Origin: Artocarpus heterophyllus
Lineage: Eukaryota; Streptophyta; Magnoliopsida; Rosales; Moraceae
DNA: 64,000 bases
Direction: 5' to 3'
Assembly: GCA_025403435.1 (NCBI GenBank)
Contig: CM046351.1
Coordinates: 524,573-588,572, forward strand
Shown here: positions 22,931-33,511 of the stretch, piece by piece
Numbering within the stretch: position 1 is the first letter of the stretch
Layout of the letters: each line of letters opens with the position of its first letter
The notes under the pieces: model-generated
What the model was told of the DNA's origin: nothing
Seen by the model: only the letters and a program-made list of their open reading frames with translations
Databases searched by the model: none
Program-made: the position numbers and the translations under genes

Positions 22931-23813
22931 CTTCATGTATTTTCCAATTTCAAGTCTTCAATCCCGTATGAATCGAATACTTCATATTTCTGATCATATC
23001 TAAATTTAATGTTTCTCAGAATTGTCCCAAAAATAAAATTAAAACTACACCTGAAAAACTGTGCCTTTTCTAAAAACTTTTTCAGCTCTCGGTCGGCAGG
23101 CCGATCTGGGTGATCTGCATGTCGGTCATGTTTCATCGGCCTACCGATCAAAAAGATCAGCCTGTCGACCCATGAAAGTTTGGCTTGCCGAACTAGAAGT
23201 TCGGCCTACCGGCAGAGCTAGCTGATTTATGTTCCATTAACGGCCACCGAGCCATACATCCAGCCTGCCATTCTGTGACCATCGGTCTACCGAATTGGTA
23301 GGTTTGGCATGCTGACAGAGTAGAAATCACCCATTTTAGAAAATACAATTTTTAATGCAATTCATCAATTTTATTTTCAACAAATCATCGAAAATAGATG
23401 ACGATGTATTGTATCAGGACATAAAATGTAATTGATTTGAATTAATAATTCTATCTTGATAAATTAATTCACTTTAAACAAATTAATTCATAGAGTCCAT
23501 TTTCGATGGCCAAGACAAACCATCTCCTGTTAAGAATATAAACAACATAACAATCTTTGCATGAATAAAGCGCCAAACTTTATTCTCTCGATTGTAAATC
23601 TTATGATTTAGATCGTCACTTTTAGAATCATGTCTTTCGCATAATCTGTCATCATATGCATAATTTTAAAGGTTTAGATTGACAGCCTCAGACTTTTGTT
23701 TGCTTGTTATACATTCAACAAATATAAACGTAAAGAGAGGACAAAAATAATAAATAAATTCTTTGTCAATAAAAATGTCACAAAAAACATATTATATTTT
23801 TAAATGTCTAATA
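22931..23813. repeat. Copia B 5' LTR remnant, internally rearranged
   Basis: The right part (about 23490-23813) matches the LTR tail at 18300-18649 in the same orientation and ends TCTAATA, a mutated CTAACA. The part at about 23398-23485 matches the same LTR in the opposite orientation (it is the reverse complement of sequence flanking the 9907/18231 junction). To the left (23088-23300) is a cluster of CGGCCTACCGATC-type motifs like those at 8146-8215 and 8868-8893. The LTR has suffered an inversion or fold-back joining. Confidence 0.65.
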
Positions 23814-24301
23814 CAAATTTCTTTTGATTTGTTCAACACAACATGAGCTGCTCTGTTATTTTTATTTTTTGCTCAGAAACGTGTGCTTCTTAATAACATC
23901 AACGAGACAAAAGGATTTGGAAGTTACATTGAGACATAACGTTGGTTGCTGTGTCAAAAGTTTTTTATTTTTTTATTTTTATTTTTTAAGTAAGGAAAAA
24001 GGAAAACAAAATACGTTAAAGAACAAAAAAAAAAAAAGAAAAGAAAAAAGAAGAGACTTCAAAGTTACAAAACAAATACAAAATTTGAATAAGTAATTAA
24101 AAAGATTTTGATTTGAAGGGTAGAAATGAAAAGTAAACATATATATTTATTTAGCAAAATGGTGTTTTAAGTATGGGGTTGATATAAAAAGAAATGGGAA
24201 GTAAATCCCTTTTTTGAAGAGAATAATGTTGTTGTCCTTTTATATCCGTGTTGGGTGGGGATATATACAGGTAAGATGAGTGGGATAAATTCTAATCAAC
24301 A
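23814..24301 (+). promoter_or_regulatory. Upstream region of the SDR gene with TATA box
   Basis: AT-rich, with an A-rich tract at 24025-24060. A TATA-like GATATATACA at about 24258-24267 lies roughly 40 bp before the ATG at 24302, which would imply a very short leader. An alternative TATA (TATATATTTA near 24138) is further up. Copia B ends only about 490 bp upstream of the start codon. Confidence 0.45.
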
Positions 24302-24957
24302 ATGGCTGATGTTGGTGTTAAGATGGAGGGGGATCAGAGTCAGAGTCTGAGTCTGAGAGAGCGAGTGGCGATTGTGACGGGAGGGTCTCGCGGGATTGGA
24401 AGAGGAATCGCGCTTCACTTGGCCTCTCTCGGTGCTAGAGTCGTTGTCAATTACACCTCCCCTGACTCCACCCAAGCCGATCTCCTCGTTAACCACATTA
24501 ACCAACAATATTCATCTTCATTTCCCAACACCAACCAAATCCAAATCCAAATCCAAATCCCACGCGCCGTCGCCCTCCGAGCCGACATCTCCGATCCGGC
24601 CCAACTCAAGTCCCTCTTCGACAAGGCCGAAGAGATCTTCGGTGGGCCACCCCACATCCTCGTCAACTCTGCCGGTGTTGTTGATCCCAAATACCCTTCC
24701 ATTGCTAACACTTCCCTCGATGATTTCGATCGCGTTTTCAGGTAGTTTTATTTTCTTATAGTTATATAGCCAGTCTCCTTGCTCTGAAAAGTGATACTTT
24801 TGTCCTCCTTGCTTTTAATTTTAAGGAAACGTTTCTTAAACTCTTAAATTTTGGCAATTCAAGAACCTTGACATAAACTCTCATTTACTCCTCGACATGA
24901 CTTGATTCCAAGAGGCATGATAATAAAATCATATATTTTTTAATATTTTTATAACAA

Positions 24958-24989
<32 letters not shown>

Positions 24990-26879
24990 GCAAAATTAAA
25001 TGAAATAAATAAAAAGCTCTCATATCCCTGAAAAAATGAAAAAAGTTCATCAATCTTAATTTGTTAATACTCTCATATTGAAAAGAAAAAAATAAAAACA
25101 CGATTGCACTTTCAATATCCCCACCTTTGATTCACAAGACTTGTGTGTTTGGTTAATCAAAACAAAACAAAAAGGGAAAAAAAAAAGGGTCTGTAGAGAG
25201 CTTGATGGCAGTAATGGGTTGGCCATTGGTGTTGCTCGCGATTGATTTGATTTCGCGATGGGGTTGAGCTCGTGCAAGGAAGGGATGGCTCGCAGCTTGG
25301 AGGTGGTCTCACGGAAGGCTAGGTGTGACAGAGCTTCGTTGGTTTGGTTCTGGGATCGAAGGGAGCTCGAACATGCAGATACTGTCATTCTCCCAAATGT
25401 TTGCCCTTCTTAGTGTTCGTTTGAATTTATTCATAGAAGTTTGGTTTTTGATTCTGTTGGTAGTTTATTTGATCATGGGTTTTATGGATCAGTGTACCAA
25501 ATTGAGGCTTCACTAATTAAGCTGTTGTTGGTTCTCAAATTTTTTTTCTTTTTTCTTTTTTATTTTTTTGATATGAAATTGGTAGTTAGATTCTTCATTT
25601 GAAGAAATTGCAGCCCCTTTGAAGTTTTTTATTTTATTTTATTTTATTTTATTTTTTTGTTTTCACTGATAACTGATTACAAATGAACTCCCAAATCTAA
25701 AAATAGGTTGAAAAGAAAAGGGGAAATAAAATGAAAGGGACGTTTAGGTAATTTTGTTTTAAATAACGGACACCCAATGCACGCATGATTAGATCCATTA
25801 GGTTTTGGTTAGATTTTGACGGAAGGTCTTCAAATTGTACAGGTTGATGAGTCTAAGGATTATTTTACCAAAATTTAAAAAAAGGGGGATTAAAGTGTCG
25901 CCTATCAAAGAGTTAAGAACCACCAATACAAATTATTCTAATTTAATTTAAAAGTATATTTTAATTTTTTTTTTTAATTTATCAGTCCATTAAATATTCA
26001 ATAACCAATGCTACCCTCTCTTCCTCTATCTTTTTTGTTTATTTAATTTAGAAATTGTTTCTTTTTTGTTTTCAAAAATCAAACCCCCTCTCTCTGTTCG
26101 TTTTTGCATGAATAAATATAGTATTGGTTAAACTCTTGAGATTTATTGGTACACAAATCCAAAGTCAACTCTTTGATTTCTTGACTCGTGCACGCACTTG
26201 ATAAGATAAAAATAAATTCATGATTTTAAGGAATCGGAATGGAACTCTTAATTTTTGGTTGAACCGCATAAAAATCCGCTTTTCTCGATTTGATTATTTG
26301 TCTTATCACCCCCTGTTTCTTACTTCTTTGGTTCTTTGATTAGATTGCGTGTTCATTACTTGTTCAATTAGCAAATTCTCTTTGAATAGAGAATATATCA
26401 AGTAATGTTAGACTTATCTTTGCTTATCATTATTTATTTATTTATTTATTTATTTCCTCTCTTTGTCTAGTGTGAATGCCAAAGGGGCGTTCTTGTGCTG
26501 TAGAGAGGCAGCAAACAGGTTGAAGCGTGGCGGTGGGGGCCGCATCATAATGTTGTCGTCGTCACAGGTGGGTGCATTGAGCCCAGGATTTGGTCCTTAC
26601 GCTGCGTCAAAGGCGGCTGTGGAGGCGATGGTGAAGATACTTGCAAAGGAGCTGAAGGGGACGAGGATCACCGCTAACTGTGTGGCGCCAGGCCCCATTG
26701 CGACAGACATGTTCTTTTCAGGTAAGAGCGAGGATGATGTGAAGAAGGTGGTGGAGCAGTGTCCCCTGGGACGCCTTGGTGAGGTTGAGGACGTGGCCCC
26801 TTTGGTGGGATTCTTGGCTTCTGATGCCAGTGAATGGGTTAATGGCCAGGTCATTCGCGCTAATGGGGGATATGTTTAG
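24302..26879 (+). CDS. Short-chain dehydrogenase/reductase, NADPH-dependent aldehyde reductase-like (2 exons)
   Basis: Exon 1 24302-24741 and exon 2 26471-26879 (stop TAG), joined across a 1729-bp GT-AG intron in phase 2 to give 282 residues; the junction restores DDFDRVFSVNAKGAF. It is a classical SDR: cofactor motif TGGSRGIG (26-33), NSAG (122-125, usually NNAG), Ser in MLSSS (176-178) and YAASK (190-194) as catalytic Ser-Tyr-Lys, and the PGPIATDM block after the active site. The order and the C-terminal NGQVIRANGGYV match plant NADPH-dependent aldehyde reductase-like proteins, which reduce reactive aldehydes; several relatives are called chloroplastic, but no clear transit peptide is visible here. 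Residues 79-87 (QIQIQIQIP) come from a CAAATC hexamer expansion in exon 1. The start was chosen for a short N-terminus directly before the Rossmann strand. Exact substrate is unknown. Confidence 0.9.
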
Positions 26880-28363
26880 ATCTTAGATGACCACAAATAA
26901 AACAAGCTCTACTGTCCTAATATTATGACTTATCAATTTGTGATTGTCGTTGTTTTGGAACAAGTTCTACTTTTACTGTCCTAAATTACAAGTGTCTGTT
27001 GTTTATGTATAGATTGTACCGCAGATATTATATAATTATTGGACTGCTCTTACCTTAAGTTCAGCAGACAACAAGGTGAGGGAGTCGTGGTGTGGAAAGT
27101 CGACGGGGCCTGCAGGGTGCAGGGTAGGTGCTATTGTCGGTCTGGGGATGCTTTGCTCCTTGCTATCTTTTCCCCTTAAGCCTGGTTTGTAGAATGAAAG
27201 CAACTTTTTTTTTTTTTTTTTAAGGAGTAGACTAGAAGGGTGTTTGGTATGATGGTGAGAACCATTTGTTAGAACTGTTTTTAGTGTAGTATGTGAGAGC
27301 TTTACATTGTAGCAACTTTTTTCTTTTTATTATAGCATGTAAGAGTTTTATATTGTTCATAACTGAGATAGTGGTTAAAACCACTCTTTGCCAAACAAAA
27401 GGTAAGTGTTTATACAAGAGGTAAGAGTGCCTTGGCTTGTCGCTGGGCTGGGTCGATGGGCCGATATTGCATTTAGGTTGGTTGGGAGGATGTGCCAAAA
27501 TTGTAGGAGTATTGTTTAGGTCAAGCAATAGGCTGTTATTGTCATTGAGGTCAAGCCAGATTACTTCCTTCGTTGGGTCGATATTAGCATCAAGGTCGGG
27601 CCAACTCGCAATGTCACCGTTGGGGTTGGGCTGATCAGCTAGTATTGCTGTTGGATTGGGATGACGGGCCAACATTGCCATCAAGATTGGGCTGATCAAC
27701 CCAAATTTACATCATTGGCCTTTTTGAATTAGTGATGTTAATTTATTTTCTATTGTTTTTTTTTTCTTTGTTTCTAATAATTTCTCATTTTAATTTTCTC
27801 TTTGCATTGTTAAAAAAAAATCTCTCTCTTTATTCTCACTCATCATTTTCTCCCACTTTTAAGAAAGGTAAGAATGAGAAGTTATAGATCAATTTTTTTT
27901 TTTAAAGAAGAGGAAAAAATTCTGTTTTTAGAGCAACAATTTTTTTCCTATCCAAAATATATATATGTATGTATGAATATGTTTGTTCTTTCAAAGCGGG
28001 TTCTTAAAAACAAGACCAAACACCTTAGTTTCCGGATAACAAAAAAAAAAAAAAAAGAAAAACAATTTTAGTTGTTTCCACCCTTTTCATATTTGCAACT
28101 AAGAAGAATATTGTGAGAATAAAAAGAAGAAGAAGAAGAAGAAGATATGTTTGAAGTTTTGTAAGAAAACAAAAAAAAAAAGAAATGAAGGATATATTGG
28201 TAAAATGAGGGGAACGGGAAGAGATATTTGTAGTGAGACAGAGGAATATGTGGTGACGGTTACTTGCGTTAATGTGGTGGCGTCTCTCTCAAAAAAAAAG
28301 TCTTCTTTCTTTCTGACTGTGAGAAACCCAAAATATTTAGTTTTTGATTCTTGAGAGTGGAAA
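26880..28363. other. Intergenic stretch with a degenerate minisatellite (about 27440-27715)
   Basis: No gene. About 27440-27715 holds diverged copies of a roughly 32-35-bp unit around GGTTGGGCTGATCAGC / GATTGGGATGACGGGCC / GATTGGGCTGATCAACCC. The 155-residue minus ORF over it is repeat-derived. Poly-T and poly-A tracts, a (GAA)n run near 28125-28145 and the HNH gene's upstream region fill the rest. Confidence 0.55.
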
Positions 28364-30576
28364 GTGGAAATGGCACTCCATCTTAACTTGATGACTGGTC
28401 AAGCCCAGGCTCAAGGTCGAGTAAGGTTGGTGTTCTTCTTCTCTAATGGGAATTGCAACGGCGATGGAGTTTCGTTTGGGTTGGAATTACGAAAACACCC
28501 TTTCCACTACAATTACAGTCCTACAGGTATTAGAAGAAGAAGGAGAAGAAGAAGATCGTCACTTGAACAAGTAGAACAATCCCCAAATAAGTTGCTCCTC
28601 AGAAGAAGATCCTGTTTCTCTTCCGCTTCCTCGAGAATTCGTTCTTCTTCTTCTTCTTCGTTGAACAATACTAATAATAAGAAACACACCAGCGATTATT
28701 CATCCGATGATGATGATGATGATGATGATGAGTTTGGAGAGATGGATGATTTGGCTTGTTTTAGAGGTCTTGTTCTCGATATCTTCTACAGGTCTCATAC
28801 ATCATTCCTCTTTCTCTCGAGTCTTTTTTTTTTATTATTATTAGTTTTATTATTATATATCAGTATCATCATGGAAAAACAAAAATAAAAGACAAGACTT
28901 GTCATGGTAGCATGTTGTTTAAGAAAAAAAGTGGTGTTTAATGAGAATTATTTTAACATTAACAAATGGTCAGGCCAATTAATGTGGTGTGCTGGAAGCG
29001 TGCTATTTGTTTGGAATTCATGGAGAAGGTATACGTGCCTGCATTGCCATTGCAACTCATTTCTCTTTTAAACATAAAACATTACATTTTTTCTTTCTTT
29101 CCTTTTTCCTTTTCCAGGCCGATGTGCTAGAATATTATGACCAGACTGTAAATTCCGCAACTGGATCTTTCTACATCCCTGCTGTTTTAAGGGTGTGTAT
29201 ACATGTCCTTTTTGTTTGCTTATTGCTTTTGCTTTCTATTTCTGTCAACTAATATTATAATTAAACTTCTCTTGTGTTGTGTTGCAGGTCCCACATTTAC
29301 TCCAAGTAGTTAAGCGAAGAAGGATCAACACTAATCTCAGTCGTAAAAACATACTCCACAGGGACGCTTATACCTGTCAGTAAGTCCATCAGCCATTCCT
29401 TTTTCTTTAAATGTAATCACAATTCACACTTAACACTCAGAGGGGCTCTGCCTCGTCTCTTTCTCTCTTCATCTGCTAATTCTTTCATAATTAACACTGA
29501 AATGAGGGGAAAAAAAAAAAAAAAACCCAAGGACCAACTAAAATAGGCTTTTTCTTTCAAGCTTCCTATAAAACTTCCACTGCACTTGTCTAATCTTTCA
29601 ACCCTCTGTTTCCCTATTATTTCTCTTAGCAACTAACACACACACATATATGTGTGTGTGTATGTTTATGTCTAGAGCTGCAGTCAGGTTTACTAACTTA
29701 GTTATTTTGGTTGACTTTGGCTACTCCCAAAAAAAAAAAAAAAGGTACTGTTCGTCACGCGGTAACTTGACTATCGATCATGTTATTCCAGCCGCACGCG
29801 GTGGAGAATGGAAATGGGAAAACCTGGTAAGATGAATTTGTTACCAAACAAACTTTGTTTGTTTGTTTGTTAACAAACAAACAAACCAACTAACTAACCC
29901 GTCTAATTACAGATTACTATAGTTTCTCATTTAAAAAAAAAAACTAAAAGAAAGCATCATATTTGTTACCAGCTCTGAGCTACCTAAACTATAACTGACT
30001 AACCTTGCATCAATGTTAGCTACCTAAAGTGCTTTTAAATACCATTGATCTTAGTATCAGGATTCAGACGTTGGACTTGAGGAGTTGCAACTTTTTTTAA
30101 CTTTAATGTACCATCATTTTTGACCTATAATCCATCATTGTCTCTCCAGCTGCTTGAAATGTTAACGGCCTTTCTTAACAGGTTACTGCTTGTGCAAAGT
30201 GCAACTCAAAGAAAGGTCATAAAACATTAGAGGAAGCAAACATGAAGCTGAGTAAGGTCCCAAAGGTATTATTTTATTCATTAGATAAAAACGTCTCATT
30301 CATTAAAGAGAGAAAGGAAAAAAAAAAACAAGTTTTTTCAACCAAGGGTGTTCTATTCATGTATGTGCAGTAAGTTCAAACTTTAATTCCAAGCTCTCAA
30401 ACTAACGCAAGACTTTTACGGCTGAATCAAGTTGATGACACTATTCACGTATGCGATAAATGTTGCAGGCCCCGAAAGAATATGACATACTTGCGATACC
30501 ACTTACAACTGCAGCAATCAAAATGCTGAAAATGAGGCAGGGAACTCCTGAAGAATGGCGTCAATATCTATCATAG
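28364..30576 (+). CDS. HNH endonuclease domain protein (7 exons)
   Basis: Exons 28364-28791, 28974-29028, 29118-29192, 29288-29379, 29745-29826, 30182-30265 and 30469-30576 (stop TAG) join in frame to 307 residues with GT-AG introns throughout. Exon 2 (YRPINVVCWKRAICLEFMEK) and exon 3 are too short to show as separate ORFs. The HNH fold spans about 212-260: C216-x2-C219, the DH pair D228-H229, N243, C248-x2-C251 and N252, so the metal and structural zinc residues are all kept. Such proteins are conserved in plants and cyanobacteria as presumed DNA nucleases; the plant role is not settled. The N-terminal 140 residues are low-complexity, with an eight-Arg run, Ser-rich stretches and eight Asp; this part may hold an organelle-targeting signal. 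Intron 4 ends in an odd acceptor, a 15-base A run before the AG. Confidence 0.92.
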
Positions 30577-31676
30577 AGCCTACAAACTAATGTGGCACTC
30601 GTACATTTTGCATGCTCTTTGTGTTGGATAATGAAATGCCTTACCAAAAGAACATCTAAGAGTTGCAATGCAAGGATTAGAAAATACATGTATAGTAAGC
30701 GCTTTAACCATTGTTGATGTATGTAATGATCTTCGAATGATACATGTATAAAAAAAAAAGTGCTTATCTCATTTAATTAATATCATTCTAATCTAGTGTT
30801 TTAGATCTTATTTATCCTCTTTTTATTAAAGTGCAATAGCTTTAAGCACACTCCCAGTATCCTGCCGATAATGAGATTTGAATAGGTACTTCATACATGA
30901 GTTTTAGATGATTGCTCCTACTCTTTTTGACTTCCAACTACTTGACCATGAATTTCCCACGCGAGACACATGTGGAGCCAATATTCAATTTAGCATCTAA
31001 TTAATTTTCTATAGATGGTGCTACTACTGCTGAAGTGAGGGAAGAAGGCGGTCGCCAGTTTCCTTCCACGTTTCTAGATCTTTTAGACGGTGTGGAGCTT
31101 GATGTTCTGTAAAAGCCGTTGTCAAGATGGGTGACCCTTGACCGCGATGAAGTTGGAGCCTTGTTGATGGGTGAGAGCTGAGAACAAAGAGGACACAATT
31201 ACATTTATTCTCTGCTGGTTCCCTCCTCAATCTATATGAACGAGTCAAAGCGATATGACGACGATATCAAATGGATGCATTCTTGGTGTTGCACAAAAAA
31301 ATTGCAACAACAGCAAACGTTAATGGATGATATCAAATGGTGAAAACTCTAAATATGGTTATTTGAAACTTTAAAAAATACATGATTTGCATGTGAGTAG
31401 TATGCATTCACAAAGAGACAAGACTCATTATCATGTTCTTGTTGTCATGACTAGCTGTAAATTGAGTTACAGAAATAAAATCCGGCTCTTAACAGATGAT
31501 AAAGCTCTATTAATTTTCACAAAATTAAGACATAATTTATTATGTATTAAATAGATCAATCAACTTGGACACGAAAAGTAGGCATAAAAATGAGGAGGCC
31601 ATGTGTATTGCATACATGAACTACATATATCTGTACGTATTACTGATCATCTTGGTATTGGAATTTAGTCAAAGCA
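30577..31676. other. Intergenic stretch, HNH gene 3' side
   Basis: 3' untranslated part of the HNH gene followed by AT-rich DNA. A richer block at about 31010-31200 gives two overlapping minus ORFs of 65-74 residues that I do not recognise; they could be a relic of a gene. Nothing else seen. Confidence 0.45.
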
Positions 31677-31994
31677 ATGAGGAGATGCAGTAGACTTACT
31701 ATGCTAACGTTTTTCATAACAGTGTCATTAGTTTTGGTTGTAAATGCCAAGTAGAATCACGACGATGACGACAACGATGAGCTCCGGAGCCGGCCTTGTA
31801 ATTCTAATTCTGATTCAGGCTCTAAATTGAATAGTGAACGTGACTGGCGCAAATGGTGGCGTTGCGTTGAGAAGGAACGCTCAAAACACTTGGCAAAGAA
31901 GTTTAATCGTCCAAATCATATGTACAATTCGTGCGTTAAATTGTGCGGCCCACGATCCCTTGTCAGAAATATTTATGTGGAAGGACTTGCTTGA
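31677..31994 (+). pseudogene. Small secreted cysteine-containing peptide gene with one in-frame stop
   Basis: A 106-codon frame (start ATG 31677, stop TGA 31992-31994) with a single internal TAG at 31752-31754. The first 25 codons give a clean signal peptide: basic start MRRCSR, hydrophobic core LTFFITVSLVLVV, small residues NAK at the end. The TAG falls right after it. The frame then stays open for 79 codons: an acidic DDDDND stretch, then four cysteines (contexts SRPC, WWRC, YNSC, KLCG) in a basic, Trp-rich region. TAG could come from CAG by one C-to-T change. The frame being signal peptide plus Cys-bearing tail on both sides of one stop argues against chance. I cannot assign a family. It may be a recent pseudogene, a null allele or an assembly error. 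Confidence 0.5.
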
Positions 31995-32798
31995 ATTAAA
32001 ACCACAACTATTACTCTTCTTATTTTAAGTTTCTTCAATCAAATCTCATACCCTCTTATGTTTGCTTATATTATATTATATTATACGGACATTCTTATCC
32101 ATATATATATATATATATATGTTATCTGTATCGAGAAATAAATTCTCTTTATTATTTATTTATTTATTTTGCGGTGGTGGATAGACGCCCAAGCTTCAAT
32201 TAAGAAAAATAACAGATTCAATTTAATTATTTTCCTTTTTGACAAAAAAATTGACATTTTTTTTGGTCTGAACACTAGTTTAACTGAAAATGCAAAAGAA
32301 CAAGTTGTCAAAAGCACGATGCGCCGGTATACTTGAACTTCTGGGGTGGCATGTATGGCTCGCCTCTCGAACAAGTGCCTGTGCTCATCCATTGGTTGTG
32401 TCCATGGACTTGGCAGCGTCTAGGGTAGATTCTCCAGTCTAGTTCCAAAGGGTGTTAAAGGATTGATTTTTTTTTTTTTCTTTATTAGTTGAAACTTTTG
32501 AAAAGAATAAGTCCGCCACTCAAATATCAATTGACATCAAAGCATGTGATTTCTAGTTCAAGTCCCTATGGGTGTGCCCAAAAAAAAAACATTTTCTATT
32601 ATTTGCGCATGTTTTATATCCTATGCAAAAGACATATTTGTCCCCAAAGTCAAAATTGAAATTATTTTAAAGATTCCAACATTTACTATAATTTCATGGA
32701 GAAAACCTTTAAAAGAAAAAGTCTTTAACATATAATTTCATGATAAGTTTCTAAAACTAACAGAAAAAGTACTTTTGGTATCAATTTTCATAAACAAA
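31995..32798. other. Intergenic stretch
   Basis: AT-rich DNA with a (TA) run at 32098-32119 and poly-T tracts. The block at about 32280-32420 (minus ORF) has mixed composition and no recognisable domain. No gene seen. Confidence 0.5.
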
Positions 32799-32803
32799 GA
32801 TCG

Positions 32804-33506
32804 TGGAGACGTTGAATCTACAATCAAATATAAAAGTGTCAATCTAAATTAATATGAGCTTTTTAATGAATTTGGGCCCTTAAATTACCGTTATTTGGAT
32901 TTGTTAGCTTCAAAGAAAACTTGTCAGATTGAATTCAGAATATAGTTAGTTAACTGAAACTAAATGGAATAGAATAATGCTAGAAAAAATAAAAGATGCC
33001 ACACATAGATTTATATTAGTTCACTCTGTTAAAAGAGCTACGTCCACTATTCTTTACTATGTTGAAATTCAGAGTATAGATTACAAGAGTGCTCCTTATA
33101 GAGAATAGGATGAGTTGTGGCCTCCAATCGTTTGGCGGAGTGAAGTAATGATGTTGGAGGTAACTGCAATAGTAGGACACTTGTTGGTCTGTAATAGGCT
33201 ACAAAAATCATGCTTTCCCCACATCTCAGTTCATGATTAGACATGCTAATAACCGTCAGTTTGTGCTAATTGATCTCATCGAATGAACACTTGAGAAATA
33301 AACCTGAGCACAACCCTTCAATACCGCATGTTATTTAAATACACAGATTGAACAGATCGATCCAATCGAATACACACTTCGTTTATAAACGTTATTTTAA
33401 CGTCGAAACGAGTCGCTTCGTGCTATTCGACTCGCTCTAATCGCAACAATGGGCCACCATTTTTGGCCTTTAGATAATTTAGGCCTGGCCAAATTGTTCC
33501 CCAACA
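32804..33506 (-). repeat. Solo LTR of the Tat-type gypsy family
   Basis: 703 bp, reverse complement of the LTRs at 40250 and 49504: in element sense it starts TGTTGGGGAACAATTTGG at 33506 and contains the GAGCTACGTCCACTATT region and the ATGATTTTTGTAGCCTAT-type block. It is flanked by GATCG at 32799-32803 and 33507-33511, a perfect 5-bp target duplication. No internal element sequence is present, so it formed by LTR-LTR recombination. Confidence 0.88.
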
Positions 33507-33511
33507 GATCG

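Larger units (their letters stand above)
8341..23813 (-). mobile_element. Ty1/copia retrotransposon B, nested and decayed
   Basis: On the minus strand: rearranged 5' LTR (about 23813-22931), gag remnant, protease, integrase, RT, RNase H (18664), polypurine tract GCAAGCGGGAGA just before 18649, then 3' LTR starting TGTTAGACATG at 18649 and ending ...TTTTCCAACA at 8341. The 3' LTR is split by the young element at 9908-18225. Coding frames are broken by stops. Flanking pentamers (ATCTG left, CAAAT right) do not match, fitting the rearranged right LTR. Confidence 0.8.

Noticed and set aside
8341..23813. Target site duplication for copia B
   Set aside because: ATCTG on the left does not match CAAAT on the right, and the right terminus is mutated.
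24451..24711. Antisense ORF over SDR exon 1
   Set aside because: Shadow of a GC-richer coding exon.
27232..27699. 155-residue minus-strand ORF
   Set aside because: Its repeated Pro/Asn/Asp phrases come from the minisatellite underneath; no start context or domain.
28989..29252. 87-residue ORF reading across HNH introns
   Set aside because: It reads the wrong frame; the region is explained by exons 2 and 3 of the HNH gene.
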